DNA of 7,406 nt from Lentisphaerota bacterium (lineage in GTDB: Bacteria > Verrucomicrobiota > Kiritimatiellia > UBA8416 > JAFGTH01): NCBI GenBank assembly GCA_016934225.1, contig JAFGTH010000141.1:1-7406 (forward strand), given 5' to 3'. The notes below the pieces were generated by a model, which was not told the origin of the DNA, searched no databases, and was given only the letters and a program-made list of their open reading frames with translations. This document shows positions 1-5,696 of the stretch, piece after piece (position 1 is the first letter of the stretch; each line of letters starts with the position of its first letter). Made by a program: the position numbers and the translations under genes.

Positions 1-568
1 AGGTAAGAGCCAGCGAACTGAAGCGATTGTGCCAATAATACCATGTGTTATTCTTTATAGATGGCGTACGATGAGTTGGCGGGTAACCGTACGCAATGAG
101 TATGGCCTGTTTGGACATTCCGTCTTCGATCTGGCCTGCTCTGATCATCTCTATTTCTCTGGCATTCAATCCGGCGGTCAGTGCGTCGAAATCTTTGGGC
201 GTAAAACATCTTGACAGAAGATCTTTGGGACAAAGTTTGGGTTGGTACTTGGGTATGATTTGCATTGTATAGACACGGCGGTCGTTGTTGAGTCGAAATG
301 TTACGCATCCGCGTCGTGCTTCGGCGCTGGCGACTTTCGTGCCGGCAGGGATCATAGTTCCGAGTTTGTAGTTGATGGCGTAAAGATTTGCCGGTTCTTC
401 GTACCAGATATTGTGCGCAGTATATAATTGGGATGCCGGATGGCGGTTACGCCCTTCGGATGTTATCGCCATTGCGCAGGCAATCATTGTAAGTGCAATT
501 AAACTAATGATTTGTGCCTTCGGGCGAGGTTCTAAACGTGATATTGAGATTTTTACCGCAGATTTCAT
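1..568 (-). CDS. Exported protein with BamE/SmpA-like C-terminal motif, 3' end cut off by window edge
   Basis: This reading frame is open from the ATG at 568 to the left edge (189 codons, no stop), so the C-terminus is missing. The N-terminus has a basic stretch followed by a hydrophobic segment at about residues 20-34. MIAC ending at Cys31 is a poor but possible lipobox, so the product could be a secreted protein or a lipoprotein. Residues about 55-105 contain a run like LGTMIPAGTKV, which suggests a small beta/SH3-like domain; this is inference. Residues about 139-183 carry IEMIRAGQIEDGMSKQ, then GYPPTHRTPS, then a WYYWHNRF run. That is the pattern of the SmpA/OmlA (BamE) fold, whose members bind outer-membrane assembly partners or the envelope. 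A well-formed sigma-70 promoter lies upstream on the same strand, supporting a real gene. It is not classical BamE, which is shorter and lacks the long middle part. The precise role is unknown. Confidence 0.75.
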   Translation of the reverse strand, partial: MKSAVKISISRLEPRPKAQIISLIALTMIACAMAITSEGRNRHPASQLYTAHNIWYEEPANLYAINYKLGTMIPAGTKVASAEARRGCVTFRLNNDRRVYTMQIIPKYQPKLCPKDLLSRCFTPKDFDALTAGLNAREIEMIRAGQIEDGMSKQAILIAYGYPPTHRTPSIKNNTWYYWHNRFSSLALT

Positions 569-628
569 GCGAACACCCTTGGCCGACGTGCCTAAGGACA
601 AACAAATTCCATTTGCTCAACCCGTTAA

Positions 629-657
629 ACAATAGTGAAATTAACCTTTCTTGTCAA
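629..657 (-). promoter_or_regulatory. Sigma-70-type promoter for the BamE-like gene
   Basis: On the minus strand a perfect TTGACA (-35) lies at 657-652. It is followed by a 17-base spacer and TATTGT (-10, four of six consensus) at 634-629. Transcription would begin near 622, giving a leader of about 54 bases before the ATG at 568. A weak AAGGGTG site lies about 5 bases before that ATG. Confidence 0.6.
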
Positions 658-833
658 CGTTTACATCTGTGAAATTTGGGCATTGGCAGTGTTTTTTGCG
701 AAGACTGAGAAAGAGGATTTGGCTCGTGTGATCACGCTCATGGCGATTCAATTACTTACAGAAATTCCATGTTCCAAGGCAGGGATAGTTTTGCCGCAAA
801 AACTGATGAACATAATAAGTGCCTGAATATGCT

Positions 834-860
834 TTCAACAGACAGATGAGTGGTTATAAT
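834..860 (+). promoter_or_regulatory. Promoter for the 914-3811 operon
   Basis: A perfect TATAAT (-10) lies at 855-860. The -35 is poor: TTCAAC at 834-839, with a 15-base spacer, is the best I can find. Transcription would start near 867, leaving a leader of about 47 bases before the ATG at 914. The call rests mainly on the -10 and on its position ahead of the first gene. Confidence 0.45.
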
Positions 861-913
861 ACGCGCCTATTATCTCAAACTTGTGTTTAGGCAGGTTTTT
901 ATGTGGTGTTACC

Positions 914-2200
914 ATGCAAGATGCAGAAACAGAATCTGACGGTCGAGATTTTATTCTGGATTTGAATTTTGTTCCGGAATGGGCTCGACAGCCGCCTGGT
1001 GAAGAAACGCAGCGGTTCAAAGATGCGGAACATCGCGAGCGGCCGAAAATTGAGCGCAAAGAACGACGCAGACATATAGCGCGTAAGAAGGACGCAAGCA
1101 GATCGCAGCGACCGCGTGATGTGTCAGAACGGACAAAAGAGCGCCACGTTAAGGAAGCTGCGCCATCGGTTACAATCCATTTCATTCCAGATCAGAAACA
1201 ACTTGCGGTTATAGTCCGTCGGATCCACGCTTCAAAGCGGGCGTATCCTGTGATCGAAGCGGCTTCACTCTTTGTTTCGAACCCGAATGTGTGTATGGCA
1301 AAAATCGAAAATCAGCATGACTCCAATAATCAGATGCTTCTGCAATGCAGGAGTTGTGGCGCTGTGGCTTGCAGTAATGATGGGTTTATTGAACATGTTC
1401 TTTGCCATGTGGATGAGTATTTTGAGTGTCGTGAGGAGGAAGTGGCGGCTCCGGCCGGGAAATTTGTGTGCGTTGCCAGATGCGGCCTGAGTGGCATATT
1501 ACTGGGGCCTCCGAACCATCACAGCTATGCAGAAAAAGTTCAGGAAGTGCATAGTATTCGTTACAAACATATATCGTTGGAGGAATACCAGTCTCGAATT
1601 GAAATTTTGCGCGATCCTGAATTGATTGAGCAATGGAAAAAAGACGCTGCGAGACAGCGAAGGTATTACGCAAAAGGCGCTGAGAGCGATGTGCCGATGA
1701 ATTGGATTGATGTCGAAGCGATTATGGCGAAAGACATAGCGCCCAAACTGATGCGACGCGTCAAACGCGTGGTTATGCCTGTGAGTGTAATCGGGAAAAT
1801 TCCAGAAACAGGATTCAGATCCTTGGTTGAAGATGCATGGCAACATGAGTTGCGTTATCCGGCATCGTTGTCGTTTGCATTGCGCGTGGCGTTCAAACAC
1901 AAGCGGCTGCATTTGTTCAGAGCCGGTAGCCGAGGCCATTATTTCGTTACCGCCGTTCGGCCGATGCCGCTGAATTCGGAGTACGTGATTGATTCAATTC
2001 GGGAAGTTCTGATGTATTTGCGGGAAAAACCGGGATGCAACCGTGACGAGTTGGTCTCGGGCTTGCGTCCCGGTGAAACCGTCACGTCCGAAGCCGGCAA
2101 GAAAGTACTTGCACCGTTGGGATGGCTGATTGAGCGGGGTCATATCATAGAGTTTTACAACGGCACATTGTCGGTTCCATTGGCGAGAAGCCGGACTTGA
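914..2200 (+). CDS. Uncharacterised cytosolic protein with Arg-rich N-terminus and C2H2-type zinc-finger motif
   Basis: The protein has 428 residues and no signal peptide or membrane segment. Residues 1-28 are acidic with ILDLNFVPEWARQPP. Residues about 30-82 are highly charged, Arg/Lys/Glu-rich and probably disordered. A conserved-looking core follows. CRSC at 145-148 with His161 and His165 gives exact C-X2-C-X12-H-X3-H spacing. A second Cys pair (CVARC, 186-190) runs into GLSGILLGPPN. Residues about 222-256 are helical and charged. Residues about 355-420 alternate helix and strand in a winged-helix-like pattern ending in IIEFYNGTLSVP. From memory this layout matches uncharacterised proteins of Verrucomicrobiota and relatives; this is not verified. 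The Arg-rich tail and finger suggest RNA or DNA binding, which is inference. Start choice: the frame is also open to a TTG at 881, but 914 is the first ATG. Only a weak GTGGTG precedes it, so the start is uncertain. It is the first gene of a likely operon, 49 bases before the TraB-family gene. Confidence 0.8.
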   Translation: MQDAETESDGRDFILDLNFVPEWARQPPGEETQRFKDAEHRERPKIERKERRRHIARKKDASRSQRPRDVSERTKERHVKEAAPSVTIHFIPDQKQLAVIVRRIHASKRAYPVIEAASLFVSNPNVCMAKIENQHDSNNQMLLQCRSCGAVACSNDGFIEHVLCHVDEYFECREEEVAAPAGKFVCVARCGLSGILLGPPNHHSYAEKVQEVHSIRYKHISLEEYQSRIEILRDPELIEQWKKDAARQRRYYAKGAESDVPMNWIDVEAIMAKDIAPKLMRRVKRVVMPVSVIGKIPETGFRSLVEDAWQHELRYPASLSFALRVAFKHKRLHLFRAGSRGHYFVTAVRPMPLNSEYVIDSIREVLMYLREKPGCNRDELVSGLRPGETVTSEAGKKVLAPLGWLIERGHIIEFYNGTLSVPLARSRT

Positions 2201-2239
2201 CCGCAGTAGCTGTCTATGACAGATTCGAGTGTGAGTTCC

Positions 2240-2245
2240 GGGGAA
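2240..2245 (+). promoter_or_regulatory. Ribosome binding site of the TraB/GumN-family gene
   Basis: GGGGAA lies 4 bases before the ATG at 2250 and supports that start. It is one of the few clear Shine-Dalgarno-like sites in this window. Confidence 0.6.
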
Positions 2246-2249
2246 TAAC

Positions 2250-3185
2250 ATGTCCAAGAGAATAAGCCGCTTTACAGTACGGTATCTGCTGGCCTGTCTC
2301 ACAGTGTTATTTTTCTCGCTGATTTCTCTTGCCGGTGACGAAGGCAAGAGTTTTCTCTGGGAAGCAAAATCGGCGGACGCGACTATATATATTTTGGGGT
2401 CGCTTCATTTGTGTAAGCCGGAGATATACCCTTTGTGTCCCGTCATCAGTGCGGCTTATGAGTCCTCCGATATTTTGGCCGTCGAGATCAACATAAATGA
2501 CCCTAAATCACAAATGAAGGCGCTTGCTATAGGACTGCAAAAAGGCATGTACAAAGGCGACAAAAATTTAGGTAACAGCCTTTCCGGAAAATCACTTGCG
2601 CGATTGAAGATGTTTTTAGCTGAAAACGGAATTCAATATGACTTAATACAACAGATGAAACCGTGGTATCTGAGCGTTTTCTTGACGATGCGGGAGGCCG
2701 GCCGACTCGGATACAAGCCGGCTGATGGCATGGACTTGTATTTTTTAAAGCGGGCGGCAGCCGATAAAAAAACGATTCTCGCTTTAGAGAAAATAGACGA
2801 GCAGTACGAAGTTCTGGCCGGAGAATCCGACAAGATTCAGGAAATAGGTTTGATGGCGACGCTTGATGAAATTGGTGAAACCGAGGAAATGGTGGCATCC
2901 ATGACTCGTGCCTGGATTGCCGGTGACGCGGAGGCGCTGCACAAGATTATTGATGAAAATCGCAACAAAACGCCCGAACTTGAATCTTTTTACAAGAAAA
3001 TGTTTGAAGATAGAAACGCCAAAATGGTCGAAAAATTGCTTCTACATGCCTTTGGCGGCAATCGCCTTTTTGTTGTGGTTGGCAGCGGACATTTGGTCGG
3101 TGAACAAAGTATACCGGTTCTGCTTGAACAGAAGGGATTCATTGTGCGACAAATGGAATGTGCGATACGCAAGGTAATTATGTGA
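2250..3185 (+). CDS. TraB/GumN (PrgY/TIKI-like) family exported protein
   Basis: The protein has 311 residues with a Sec-type signal peptide (basic start, hydrophobic residues about 11-28), so it is probably periplasmic or envelope-associated. Family landmarks appear in the usual order. YILGSLHLCKPEIYPL at 47-62 holds the first GxxH (G50-H53). Glu79 sits in AVEI. ADGMDLYFLKRA is at 158-169, and LALEKIDEQYEVL is at 177-189. An RN pair with a following Met lies at 255-259. FVVVGSGHLVGEQS at 274-287 holds the second GxxH (G278-H281), followed by VLLEQKGF. The superfamily includes TIKI metalloproteases and PrgY, which degrades or sequesters a peptide pheromone. The paired GxxH motifs, Glu and RN are thought to form the metal or active site, and all are present here. 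Whether this member is a protease, and of what substrate, cannot be told from sequence. It follows the zinc-finger gene by 49 bases with no terminator visible, so co-transcription is likely. Confidence 0.85.
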   Translation: MSKRISRFTVRYLLACLTVLFFSLISLAGDEGKSFLWEAKSADATIYILGSLHLCKPEIYPLCPVISAAYESSDILAVEININDPKSQMKALAIGLQKGMYKGDKNLGNSLSGKSLARLKMFLAENGIQYDLIQQMKPWYLSVFLTMREAGRLGYKPADGMDLYFLKRAAADKKTILALEKIDEQYEVLAGESDKIQEIGLMATLDEIGETEEMVASMTRAWIAGDAEALHKIIDENRNKTPELESFYKKMFEDRNAKMVEKLLLHAFGGNRLFVVVGSGHLVGEQSIPVLLEQKGFIVRQMECAIRKVIM

Positions 3186-3242
3186 CAGTGGATGATTATG
3201 GAAATGAAGTATTTTAAAGTATGGATATGTGAACGTCTAAAC

Positions 3243-3248
3243 AGGTGA
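3243..3248 (+). promoter_or_regulatory. Ribosome binding site of the discoidin-domain gene
   Basis: AGGTGA lies 5 bases before the ATG at 3254. It decides the start in favour of that ATG over the in-frame GTG at 3245, which sits inside this site. Confidence 0.7.
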
Positions 3249-3253
3249 AAATC

Positions 3254-3811
3254 ATGATTTCTAAACCTCGTATTGCAACTGTTGCGCTGTTGGTGAGCGG
3301 TTTCTTTATTTGCATCTCCGGCATTGCCGGCAAGAATGAGGCAACAGGCAAGGATAGCGCCGGTTCGATTTCGGAAGATGTGGAAGCTCGGCGGATAGCA
3401 CATGCGGCAGTTAATGCGGAAGTAATAACAACATCTACACATACCGGATTGCCTGGAGAAGGGCCACCGTCAGACATTGTTGACGGAGATCTTACAACAC
3501 GTTGGTCGAGCGAATATTCAGCTCCGCAGGAAGTGGTTGTCAATCTGCCAAAGGTTATTTCTGTGAAACGGCTCAAGTTGTTTTGGGAACGCGCTTCAGC
3601 CATGAAGTATTTGGTTTATGTGTCAACAGACGGAAAGGAATGGAAAAACATTCATTTGGCGTTTATGAAGATGGTCAATGAACCTGTGTCGCGTATTGAC
3701 GATATTGATATGAAGGATGTGCCGGCAAAGATGATCAAGCTAAGTCTTTTGCAATGCATTAACCCGGAATGGGGATTCTCACTTTATGAAATGGCGGTTA
3801 TATCCGAGTAG
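3254..3811 (+). CDS. Exported protein with a discoidin (F5/8 type C) domain
   Basis: The protein has 185 residues counted from the ATG that follows the AGGTGA site. Residues 1-26 form a signal peptide with a hydrophobic core and ISGIAG before the probable cleavage site. A short linker (about 27-50) leads into one F5/8 type C domain (about 52-183). Its landmarks are DIVDGDLTTRWSSEYSAPQ at 74-92, the VVVNLPKVISVKRLKLFWE strand pair at 94-112, YLVYVSTDGKEWKNIHLA at 119-136, and a closing IKLSLLQC...SLYEMAV region. These beta-sandwich domains usually bind carbohydrate or phospholipid at a surface loop patch. In bacteria they often occur on carbohydrate-active enzymes. Here no catalytic domain is attached, so a stand-alone binding or structural role in the envelope is likely but inferred. 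The gene follows the TraB-family gene by 68 bases, is probably last in the operon, and ends 9 bases from a convergent gene. Confidence 0.82.
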   Translation: MISKPRIATVALLVSGFFICISGIAGKNEATGKDSAGSISEDVEARRIAHAAVNAEVITTSTHTGLPGEGPPSDIVDGDLTTRWSSEYSAPQEVVVNLPKVISVKRLKLFWERASAMKYLVYVSTDGKEWKNIHLAFMKMVNEPVSRIDDIDMKDVPAKMIKLSLLQCINPEWGFSLYEMAVISE

Positions 3812-3820
3812 GCGACTTGA

Positions 3821-4393
3821 TTATTTCGCTTTTTGGGCGGCTTTAGGCTCTTTTCCCGCTTCTGTTGTGCCCGTGGCAGGATTTATCAATTCCTGAAGTT
3901 CTTTCTCGAAGAATAACCTCGCTTCGTTCAGATACGCATTTCGCTCTGCATCTTTTCGTTCTTCTCTCTCAATTCTTGCTTTCGCAACCTTGTCTTTTTT
4001 TTGGGCTTTAAGCATTTCAGCTTCTTTCGCAACTTTTTCCGCTATGCGAGCTGTGTACGAGTAGGCTTTTTCATCGGCCTTTTCTTTTTCAGCGTATTCA
4101 CTCATTTTCCGAACTTGACGCATGGATACGGCTGATGCGGGGAAAGACTTATTCTTGGTTTCTTCCCTCATTTTCCATTCTTTCTGGCATATTGTCAGAG
4201 CCTTTGGGAAAGCACGATTCTCTATTTGGATTTGCTTCTCCAGTTGCTTGAGCTGATCAGGAGTCATAACCTCGTACTTATTGTTCTTTGCGCGATCGGT
4301 TAATTTGACGACATAGTATTTTTCGGCGGCGTGCAGGACTCCAAACATTGAAGTAATCAGCCATATAGCAATCATAATTGGCCAAGTTCTCAT
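3821..4393 (-). CDS. Exported Lys/Glu/Ala-rich coiled-coil protein of unknown function
   Basis: The protein has 190 residues. Residues 1-22 look like a signal peptide (hydrophobic MIAIWLITSMFGVL, then HAA), so the mature protein probably lies in the periplasm. Residues about 25-75 form a small mixed region (YYVVKLTDRAKNNKYEVM, then a helix ending ALTICQKEWK). Residues about 90-170 are nearly continuous charged helix with Ala/Leu spacing typical of a coiled coil. The last 20 residues are Lys/Ala/Thr-rich and probably flexible. I recognise no catalytic motif. Start: the ATG at 4393 begins a proper signal peptide. The nearest purine-rich site, GGAG, is 11 bases away, so the ribosome site is poor. 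It lies 78 bases downstream of the nfu-like gene on the same strand and may be read from the same transcript. The high Lys/Glu content makes homology by composition alone unreliable. Confidence 0.7.
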   Translation of the reverse strand: MRTWPIMIAIWLITSMFGVLHAAEKYYVVKLTDRAKNNKYEVMTPDQLKQLEKQIQIENRAFPKALTICQKEWKMREETKNKSFPASAVSMRQVRKMSEYAEKEKADEKAYSYTARIAEKVAKEAEMLKAQKKDKVAKARIEREERKDAERNAYLNEARLFFEKELQELINPATGTTEAGKEPKAAQKAK

Positions 4394-4471
4394 CTCTTGT
4401 TTTTCTCCATCGTATTATCACACCCATCCTGTATTATGGCGCAGAAAGGATAGGATCCGAGATTCATAACA

Positions 4472-4693
4472 CTACTGAACTTGTTCTACTGTAATAGCTT
4501 CCGAAATATCTCTGCGGAGCATGGCTTCTATGCCCTGTTTGATTGTCTGGGTGGCATGTGGACAGCCTCTGCAGGCTCCTTTAAGGCGTAGTTTTACGGT
4601 ATTACCGTCTATGGCGACGAGTTCCAGATCACCGTTGTCCGATTGCAGCATCGCGCGCAATTCTTCAAGTTTCTGTCTGATTTTTGCTTCCAT
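4472..4693 (-). CDS. NifU C-terminal domain (Nfu-type) Fe-S cluster scaffold
   Basis: The protein has 73 residues and consists of a single NifU C-terminal domain. The family pattern is clear: helix KIRQKLEELRAML, then DNGDLELVAIDGNTVKLRL, then GACRGCPHATQTIKQGIEAM (39-58) with the CxxC cysteines C41 and C44, and a closing strand AITVEQVQ. In known Nfu proteins these two cysteines bridge a [4Fe-4S] cluster between two monomers, and the protein hands it to target enzymes. This copy has no N-terminal A-type or IscU-like domain. It is therefore the minimal cytosolic form and probably works as a dimer. It sits 84 bases downstream of the acylphosphatase gene with its own possible promoter in the gap. 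No clear Shine-Dalgarno site precedes the ATG. Candidate client proteins are not visible in this window. Confidence 0.9.
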   Translation of the reverse strand: MEAKIRQKLEELRAMLQSDNGDLELVAIDGNTVKLRLKGACRGCPHATQTIKQGIEAMLRRDISEAITVEQVQ

Positions 4694-4720
4694 CTTTAAT
4701 TTTTTATCTTGTTTTCATAC

Positions 4721-4749
4721 AATATTGCACAGAAGCCGCTATTTGACAA
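4721..4749 (-). promoter_or_regulatory. Possible promoter for the nfu-like gene
   Basis: On the minus strand TTGTCA (five of six -35 consensus) lies at 4749-4744. A 17-base spacer leads to AATATT (four of six) at 4726-4721. Transcription would begin near 4714, about 20 bases before the ATG at 4693. The -10 is mediocre in AT-rich sequence, so read-through from the acylphosphatase gene is an alternative. Confidence 0.35.
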
Positions 4750-4777
4750 GAACAAACCGGTATGAGGCGGGTGTTCA

Positions 4778-5047
4778 TCACGCTATTGTGAATTCGTCGA
4801 AATGTTCCTCGTCATAAGCCGGTTTTTCAAGAACGTTGGTCACATGAGCATATGGAGGGCCTTTTTTGCACCAATCGTGGAAATGGCGCAGACTATCGTC
4901 GTTTCCTTCGGCAAACACTTCCACTGTGCCGTCCGGTCTGTTTTTAACCCATCCGGTAAGGCCCAAATTAGTTGCTTGTTCACGAGCATACATTCTGTAA
5001 CAAACACCCTGAACCCGTCCGCTTATTACAAGTCGCATTCGTTTCAT
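4778..5047 (-). CDS. acyP: Acylphosphatase
   Basis: The enzyme hydrolyses carboxyl-phosphate (acyl phosphate) bonds in small molecules such as 1,3-bisphosphoglycerate and carbamoyl phosphate; it is cytosolic. The protein has 89 residues from the ATG at 5047, the normal length for the family. Signature 1 is VISGRVQGVCYR at 7-18 and holds the catalytic Arg18; Tyr17 replaces the more common Phe or Met. Signature 2 is GWVKNRPDGTVEVFAEG at 32-48 and holds the catalytic Asn36. The alpha/beta ferredoxin-like order of strands and helices is complete. The frame stays open upstream to ATG 5065 and TTG 5080 inside the end of pcm. Those starts would add residues the family lacks, and GGTGAAAG lies 8 bases before 5047, so 5047 is preferred. 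The pcm stop is 4 bases upstream, so the two genes are very probably co-transcribed and translationally coupled. Confidence 0.93.
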   Translation of the reverse strand: MKRMRLVISGRVQGVCYRMYAREQATNLGLTGWVKNRPDGTVEVFAEGNDDSLRHFHDWCKKGPPYAHVTNVLEKPAYDEEHFDEFTIA

Positions 5048-5051
5048 GCTG

Positions 5052-5696
5052 TCAACTTTCACCATGCACCATAGGCACAAATCTTACGCCTATGTCCGTC
5101 TCTTCTTCGATTGTGTCTCCTTTTTTTCGCACCAGCACCAGCCTTTGCACTTCTATGCCGATCGGTAATATCATTCGACCATTATGTCCAAGTTGTTGAA
5201 TCAGCCGCGTCGGCATTATCGCCGGTGCGCATGTTACTATGATCGCATCAAATGGAGATTCGTCTTTCCATCCTTTATAACCGTCTCCAATCCGCACATG
5301 AATGTTGGAGTATCCGAAATCTGTCAGTTTTTTTACGGTATGTTCCGCCAATTTCGAAATTCGTTCGATTGTATATACTTGAAGCCCAAGTTCGGCAAGA
5401 ATTGCAGTTTGGTATCCCGATCCTGTGCCTATCTCCAGAATGCGTTCGCCCTGCTTAAGATTCAGTCGTTCGGTCATGTACGCCACAATGTACGGTTGTG
5501 ACATGGTCTGGCCATGCCCGATTGGATACGGATGATCGCCGTAGGGATTGTCGCGCGGATCGGCGCTGGTCGGCGCGAAAGCATCACGAGGCACCCTGCT
5601 CATTGCTTGCAGAACCGTTCCGTTCTTGATGCCGTGCCGACGCAATGTTTCCAGCATCGTATGATGATTATCGGTACATTGCATAATTCTGAGCAT
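5052..5696 (-). CDS. pcm: Protein-L-isoaspartate O-methyltransferase
   Basis: The enzyme uses S-adenosylmethionine to methylate L-isoaspartyl residues formed by damage to Asn and Asp. This starts their repair to normal aspartyl residues in cytosolic proteins. The protein has 214 residues, close to the usual length of about 210. Visible motifs are VPRDAFAP at 35-42, GHGQTMSQPYIVAYM at 60-74 (substrate side), and the SAM-binding loop ILEIGTGSGYQTAILA at 86-101. Next come VYTIER with acidic Glu111, RIGDGYKGW at 135-143, FDAIIVTCAP at 149-158, GRMILPIG at 173-180, and the family-typical VRFVPMV near the end. A stop codon lies five codons upstream of ATG 5696, so the start is at or after that ATG. 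Met5 (5684) and Met14 (5657) are alternatives. No Shine-Dalgarno site precedes any of them. It leads a minus-strand set with the acylphosphatase gene. Confidence 0.95.
   Translation of the reverse strand: MLRIMQCTDNHHTMLETLRRHGIKNGTVLQAMSRVPRDAFAPTSADPRDNPYGDHPYPIGHGQTMSQPYIVAYMTERLNLKQGERILEIGTGSGYQTAILAELGLQVYTIERISKLAEHTVKKLTDFGYSNIHVRIGDGYKGWKDESPFDAIIVTCAPAIMPTRLIQQLGHNGRMILPIGIEVQRLVLVRKKGDTIEEETDIGVRFVPMVHGES

Larger units (their letters stand above)
569..913. other. Divergent intergenic region
   Basis: This stretch separates the minus-strand BamE-like gene from the plus-strand operon. It holds the minus promoter at 629-657 and the plus promoter near 834-860. I see no convincing gene, repeat, RNA or terminator between about 660 and 830. 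The plus-strand frame 635-826 has no ribosome binding site, resembles no family I know, and overlaps the minus promoter. Confidence 0.6.

Noticed and set aside
635..826. 63-codon plus-strand frame in the divergent intergenic region
   Set aside because: It starts with GTG without a ribosome site, overlaps a good minus-strand promoter at its start, and has no recognisable domain.
901..939. 12-codon frame with ATG 901 preceded by AGGCAGG, overlapping the start of the 428-residue protein out of frame
   Set aside because: The SD-like match is partial and the frame ends inside the larger gene. It could affect initiation at 914, but nothing else supports it.
1499..1939. 146-codon minus-strand frame inside the 428-residue gene
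   Set aside because: It is a shadow of the plus-strand gene, with no start signal and no domain.
2210..2222. CTGTC-TAT-GACAG hairpin between the first two operon genes
   Set aside because: The stem is only 5 base pairs and no T-run follows, so it is not a convincing terminator.
3192..3248. 18-codon frame between the TraB-family and discoidin genes
   Set aside because: It has no ribosome site and overlaps the AGGTGA site of the next gene. Chance is the simplest reading.
4448..4458. GGAT-AGG-ATCC small hairpin downstream of the nfu-like gene
   Set aside because: The stem is 4 base pairs and there is no following T-run on the minus strand. It is too weak to call a terminator.
4521..4817. 98-codon plus-strand frame opposite the nfu-like gene
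   Set aside because: It is antisense to a clear NifU C-terminal domain and has low-complexity Ser/Cys/Phe content typical of shadow frames.
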